Assembly (NCBI GenBank): GCA_022885665.1
Contig: JAGQDJ010000076.1
Location: 310,001 to 374,000, forward strand
Length of the DNA: 64,000 nucleotides
From: Triops longicaudatus
Lineage: Eukaryota; Arthropoda; Branchiopoda; Notostraca; Triopsidae
Reading direction: 5' to 3'
How positions within the stretch are numbered: position 1 is the first letter of the stretch; every line of letters begins with the position of its first letter. The translations under genes and the position numbers were made by a program. Shown piece by piece: positions 59,388 to 64,000 of the stretch. Under the pieces are notes generated by a model, which worked only from the letters and a program-made list of their open reading frames with translations, was not told where the DNA came from and did not search any database.

Positions 59388-59764
59388 ATGGGAGGTGATC
59401 ACGGTCATGGTCATGGTGTTCCAAAGGTTCCGGACTGGCAAATATACCGAGTTAAGGATGTCCCAAAACTTGTTGAAGTAGAAAAACTTCTTGCCAGTCA
59501 AGGTTTGAAAGACCCATGGCTGAGGTATCTTTCCTTTTTCTGTGACTTTTAAGAGTATTCTAACCGTGCTATGTACATACTAGGAATGAAGTTTGGCGAT
59601 ATCAAGAATTCGGCACCTTTAAGTCCAGAACGCAGAGCTTCTTCTTCCGTGGCTTTAAATGGGGTTTCGGCGCTTTGCTAGTAGCTATAGCCGTTGAAAA
59701 GGGTCTAGAACAGTTTTCGCCTTCCCACGGTCACCACAAAGAAGGCGCGCACGGACACCATTAA
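59388..59764 (+). CDS. NDUFB3: NADH dehydrogenase (ubiquinone) 1 beta subcomplex subunit 3 (B12)
   Basis: An accessory subunit of respiratory complex I in the inner mitochondrial membrane. Two exons, 59388-59524 and 59584-59764, join in phase 2 to give 105 residues (human about 98). The His-rich start MGGDHGHGHG, the phrase LLASQGLKDPWLRNEVWRY and the segment FFRGFKWGFGALLVAIAVE, a single membrane helix, match the human protein (KLAAKGLRDPWGRNEAWRY, FFKGFKWGF). The C-terminus is again His-rich. The stop is TAA at 59762-59764. It is transcribed away from LRP1 and towards the ubiquitin ligase gene. Confidence 0.95.
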
Positions 59765-61244
59765 AGAGTTCTAACTCTTGAATTTTAAGAATGGTGTGCT
59801 AGCGAGTAAATTAGGCAAAGCGTTGTACATAAATACAAGCAAAAGAAAATACAAAACAAAGGAAGGCTCTATCTGCGATGTTTTGGTTTAAAGGGAAGAT
59901 TCCTAAGCATTTTGACGTTACAGCACGTTCTATGCTTTTTTACTTTGTGAAAGAGAATAAGAAATTTAATAATATTTATCTTTAATGTGGGTGGACGAAC
60001 CCCACGACGTGGTTAAAAGTATGCCCTACTGTTTTATTACAGCCAAAACTTAATTATGTGACCAAGTATAAGTGCAGAAAGGTTACGCTTTCCCCTTCCC
60101 CTACAGCACGACAAAGCCTAAATCATTCCGCTAAAGAATATACGCGATTTTGACGTCGCTCGCAACAATTCCTCTATGTCCTGCATAGAATACAAAGAAA
60201 TCCTTTTCAAGTGAACAGCAATTCTTCGGTCGGGAACTTTTGCCAAAGCCAGCTACGTGAGATTCTGTAGTCTGTGCGGTAATCACTATTGACATCAAAT
60301 ACATCAGTTCGAGTAATATACCCGTCATCAATGTTGAGAATAAGCTGTAGCATGATAGAGATTACCTCCAACCCATAACTCATAGTACTAGTTGGTTCTA
60401 TTTGTCCGACTTGGACTTGTTGACTGTAAGTATACTTCTACTAACATCGTCCAAATAAAGTAACATGAATCAATGTATTCAAGCATTCGTACCAACCAAA
60501 TGGTTTTAGGTTTTCCTGGAAAGCCATATAACAAGAAAAAGGTTTTTGACTCACTTTGGCACCCAAGTAGGAATGATAGTCAAGAGCTGGCTCAATTGAA
60601 GAGTACTGTAAAGGTTAGTTACAAAAATGGGTCGAGTGAACGTCCAAAGCGACTAGCACACATCACAGACGGATTGGGGCTTTCTTTCGGGTTGGGTTGA
60701 GACGGAAATTAGAAGTTAACGTTGATGTTTGGCATACTAAAATGCGCCAAGAGTTTTAGCTACCACTTATAACAAACAGGCGAAATTCATAAATGAATGG
60801 AAATAACCCCATTTCCTCTGGTACACGTAATAACAATCAGCAACACCATTCGACAGCTACTTAAGTAAAAAGTGCTTTCTTTAGCAAAAAATGCGAACTT
60901 CTTTTAACCCAATTACGTCAAGGGGTTTTTAAACTTTAAGTTTTCACAGTTAAAGGGTTTCTAGCCCTACTGACAACGAAAAAGTGCTCTAAAGCTTTAA
61001 AAGGACGATATCTTTTTTTTTTCTTTTAACCAATATCAGGGAATTGAACAACAACAATTTTGTTGCTTTCTTAATGACTAGTCTACGCTAGCGGTAAAAA
61101 ATCGGGCTACAAGAATTGTAGAAAAGCGAGAGCAAAAAAACTCGCTACAAAACAAGACGGGTTTAAGTGCATGTGTGAAGCGTTTTATGAATTTTTTCCT
61201 TGGTCGCTGCAATCGTTTGGTCAAAAAACAACGCATCTTTTCAA
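59765..61244. other. Convergent intergenic region (3' UTRs)
   Basis: Lies between the stop codons of NDUFB3 (plus) and the E3 ligase (minus), so it should contain both 3' UTRs. No canonical polyadenylation signal stands out directly after NDUFB3; on the minus strand AATAAA occurs near 60034. No gene is supported; the open frame at 60473-60700 has no recognisable features. Confidence 0.55.
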
Positions 61245-63937
61245 CTATAAAATGGAATCCGCTGCTGTGTCATCTTCATGAAATTCCAACTCATCCGCGC
61301 TCTTGCGCTCTTTATCTTTCCGCGAGCGTCGACGTCGTCTTTCCCCTGCTAAACGTGGTGACTTGGGCAAGAACAAAGCTTCGTGGAAGTCATCCGAACT
61401 GGGCGTGCCCTCCACCAAGAGCACCGTGCTCAGCGCCCCTTCGGTGGGCGATTTGGGAAAGCAAAACACTTGTTTGTCACGCTGAGGTTCGCAGGCCGAA
61501 CGTGAAACTTGACGTGGTGATGCCACAGGAAAGGGAGACAATGGCCCTAGGGCGCCACAGTTGCTAAGCCCCGGTAAGGCCGAGGCTGAAATGCTGTGGA
61601 GGTTCGACTCTTGATCAGTGCCTAGTCCTCTAGGTGTGGCTGCCGGAACGGGCTGGGTAGTGATCAAGCTCGCTGACCGGGAACGACAAGGCGGATCGGG
61701 CCGGGCTTGAGCCACTGGTACGCGGCTCATATGCGGCGACTGAGGGACGGTCAAACTGGAAGAACGCGACTGACGCGCTGCTGCGGGCGGCGATTGGTCC
61801 GCCATGAGATCGTGCAGCAAGGAGTTTGGTTCTGGAGTGCGACAGATGGATATTCCGCTGATGTACAAAGTCGGTGAGCGGGGAATTCCCGTCTCGGGTT
61901 CTACATCAGAATCAGGTTGTAAGGGTGTTCCAGCAGCATCCAGAACTGCGGCAGCAGCAGCTGCCGCAGTGGAAGTCAAGCTCAGTCGTAAGCCCGGTGA
62001 CCAACGTGATGTGTCTTCTACCTGCGACTGCCGTTGGAGTTTCCGCCCCTGACGACGTTGGCGGGTGCGCTCCTGCGGCTCGGCGTCCTCCTTGGCACCA
62101 GTGATGCCAGCGTCCCCGCAAGGACTCCAATCTTGGCTACCCGTGGAGGAATCGTCCCGTTTGCAAACTCCGCCTTCTTCTTCTTCTAGTTGACTCAGTT
62201 CTAAATACTTCTTCAGGCAGCACTTCTTCACAGAGTTGTCTTCATCTTCAGTGGAATCATACTGGAAGTCATCGCTGCCGAAATCTGTGCCCAAGCTCTC
62301 CAAACGGAGCAAAGTCCTGGTAGGAGCGGAGCCATTAAGCGCCAAGCGTGTCATTTCTTCTACACCTAGATGGTGACAGTGCGGCTCAAGCTCAAACTTT
62401 ACGCTCGAATCGATGACGTTCCTCTTTCCGCTTAGGCGCCGCACGTCGCCGGTGGACTGAGAGCGGCGAGGCACCACCACACATCGTTGACCACCGTCAG
62501 AGACGGTTTCTTGTTCGTTGTCTTCACAAGAGGCGGAGGAGTACAAGGCAGCACCGTTTTCGTGTAAATCCGAGATCTCGAAGTGACCGTCTGCTTCAGG
62601 ACACGCGTTGCTGACCAGCGGGACCCCTAAGGCGGGTGAACGCGAATCAGGGGAGTCAAAGAGGTTCTTGTGAATCTTGGTGTCGCCCGGAGGTTCGCAA
62701 TCAAAGTTGCGTAAGGAAAGCTCGTGCTTCGCTAAGCTTTTGAGGAAGTAATTCACTGCCAGATCGGCCGCTTCGCCTTCACTTGACAACTGCGAGCCAG
62801 TAGCTGCCGATTCTTCTACCACGGTAGGTGGCGACGGTCTAAAGTTCGCCGGTGAGACTGTTTTGCTCGACCCTGGCGTCTGCGCTTCTTGCAAAGAAAG
62901 ATGAATAGCCAGTCGCAACTGAGCTTCTTCAGACGAATCTGGAAGGGATGGTGGTAAAAAAAGGTATATAACGTCTACAGCTTATTTCTGTCTGCAAAGC
63001 GACAATAAACAGTGAGGAAACTGACCATTCGGGGGGTAATCTAAATCTTGACTGCCACACAAATGCTGTGGAAGAGACAAAGATGCCTGGCTCCGATTTT
63101 GTTTCTTCATTTCATCTTCAATCAACTGCAAACGCGACATTTCCAGGGCGATAACGAGATCCATAGTCACGTCCGTAGCGAAACGGTTCGATTCTTCACC
63201 TATTTCGTTACACAAAATAAACATATACGATATAAGTTAGACAGCAATGAATTTATGTCATAGATATCAATGATTTACTTGTTTGTTCATAGCGACTGCA
63301 CCGCAAACTGCAAAAACCATGAACACGTCCCGTTCTTGGATTCCTAGCACGCGCTCTTCCACAACCCGGTCTTCCGCAAGGACCAAGCAAACTCACTGCT
63401 AAGGCTTGATTCACATCGCTGTCCTGAAAGCCAGTTACTAATCTCAAAACTTTTTTATCGGACTTTCTCCTACTTATTTACTATATTGATGTCATATTTA
63501 TTTACTTTATTGATTTTCACTACTACTTATTTACTATTTATGTTTATTTATTTACTTGAACTATAACTACGTACTTCCTCATCCGAGTTAGCATCCGGCC
63601 AATCATAAATAGCTGCCAGATTGGTGTGTCTGCCTTGACTGTCTTTCACCCAAGGGTTGTTAGGGTCCAACTCACGTAAAGACGCCGCAATGGATTCCGA
63701 CATGGGTTCATGTTCCTGGGGATCCATTCCTGTCAACCCGGGGATGCGTCTCCGGCGGAAGCGTCGTAAAGCAGGCGGAGTTTCGGGTGGAATCAAGCCA
63801 TTGCTAACTGCCCGTGTGAATTCGTGACGTTTGCGTCTTACTTGAGCAGTCATGTTCACAATTGAGGATCGAGGCGTCCGTAAGTACGGTCTGGCAACCA
63901 TTTCGGAAAGTTTTTCCGTCACGCCTTCCAACTCATT
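61245..63937 (-). CDS. RBR-type E3 ubiquitin ligase, Ariadne/ANKIB1-like, C-terminal part (partial)
   Basis: Four exons, in coding order 63575-63937, 63279-63423, 63026-63200 and 61245-62938, with matching phases; the gene continues past the right edge. The first visible exon opens NELEGVTEKLSEMVARPYL, the start of an Ariadne-type helical region seen after RING2 (compare LEGATETLSEYL in Ariadne-1). Next comes a Cys/His motif CGRPGCGRA to HGFCSLRC. Then there are ubiquitin-interacting-motif-like helices (NQALAVSL, DLVIALEMSRL and the clear EEAQLRLAIHLSLQEA). The last exon is a long, Ser/Pro-rich, probably disordered tail with a short poly-Ala run, ending at 61245. ANKIB1 combines an RBR with UIMs, which makes it the best match. 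The RING domains are outside the window, so the exact orthologue is uncertain. Confidence 0.65.
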
Positions 63938-64000
63938 CTAGAAAAAGGCAATACAAACGCTTTGTACGTTAATATGCAACCGAACAAGAATAATACTCAT

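Noticed and set aside
61804..62104. Plus-strand open frames with poly-Gln/poly-Ala
   Set aside because: They are antisense shadows of the GC-rich last exon of the E3 ligase, including its short GCN repeat.
1..64000. CRISPR array, operon, prophage or bacterial defence system
   Set aside because: No regularly spaced direct repeats or bacterial gene layout; all named genes are spliced eukaryotic genes.

Overview
The window reads as a euchromatic piece of an arthropod genome. Genes are intron-rich with GT-AG splice sites, the DNA is AT-rich, and a Pol III tRNA-Ile cluster is present. A branchiopod crustacean of the Daphnia kind is my best guess, but only protein resemblance and genome style support that. 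Four protein-coding genes can be named: (1) a cyclophilin H (PPIH) homologue, minus strand, 3164-4221, four exons, complete; (2) a very large LRP1 gene, minus strand, coding span 6278-56873; (3) NDUFB3, the B12 subunit of mitochondrial complex I, plus strand, 59388-59764, two exons; (4) the C-terminal part of an RBR E3 ubiquitin ligase of the Ariadne/ANKIB1 type, minus strand, 61245-63937, continuing beyond the right edge.

LRP1 fills most of the window. Read on the minus strand it encodes, in order: signal peptide; LDLR class A (LA) cluster I of 3 repeats; EGF pair; YWTD propellers 1-2; cluster II (8 LA); propellers 3-6 separated by EGFs; cluster III (10 LA); EGF pair; propeller 7; cluster IV (11 LA); EGF; propeller 8; membrane-proximal EGFs; one transmembrane helix; and a tail with two NPxY motifs. 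The 8/10/11 LA counts and eight propellers are those of vertebrate LRP1. The N-terminal exons are scattered among introns of up to 8.6 kb. The rest is compact apart from a 3.1-kb intron inside cluster III and a 5.5-kb intron inside propeller 8. The propeller 8 intron carries five intact tRNA-Ile(AAT) genes and one degenerate copy, all on the same strand as LRP1.

The most unusual signals are these. A candidate internal first exon at 20430-20508 encodes a signal peptide and is spliced in the correct phase to the last LA repeat of cluster III; it would make a half-length LRP1. A 66-nt, stop-free, in-frame intron lies between the two NPxY motifs, so its retention would add 22 residues. An R-x-x-R furin-like site sits where human LRP1 is cleaved. 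A Lys/Asp-rich insertion interrupts one membrane-proximal EGF. The cyclophilin has Phe where cyclophilins of this group normally have the cyclosporin-contacting Trp.

Non-coding stretches hold small inverted-repeat (MITE-like) elements, a diverged local duplication, simple repeats and one ambiguous base at a poly-G assembly trouble spot. The left 3.1 kb has no gene I can name, only one or two coding-like open segments. Exon borders were placed by eye from splice sites and phase; they should be treated as good to a few bases where given exactly.
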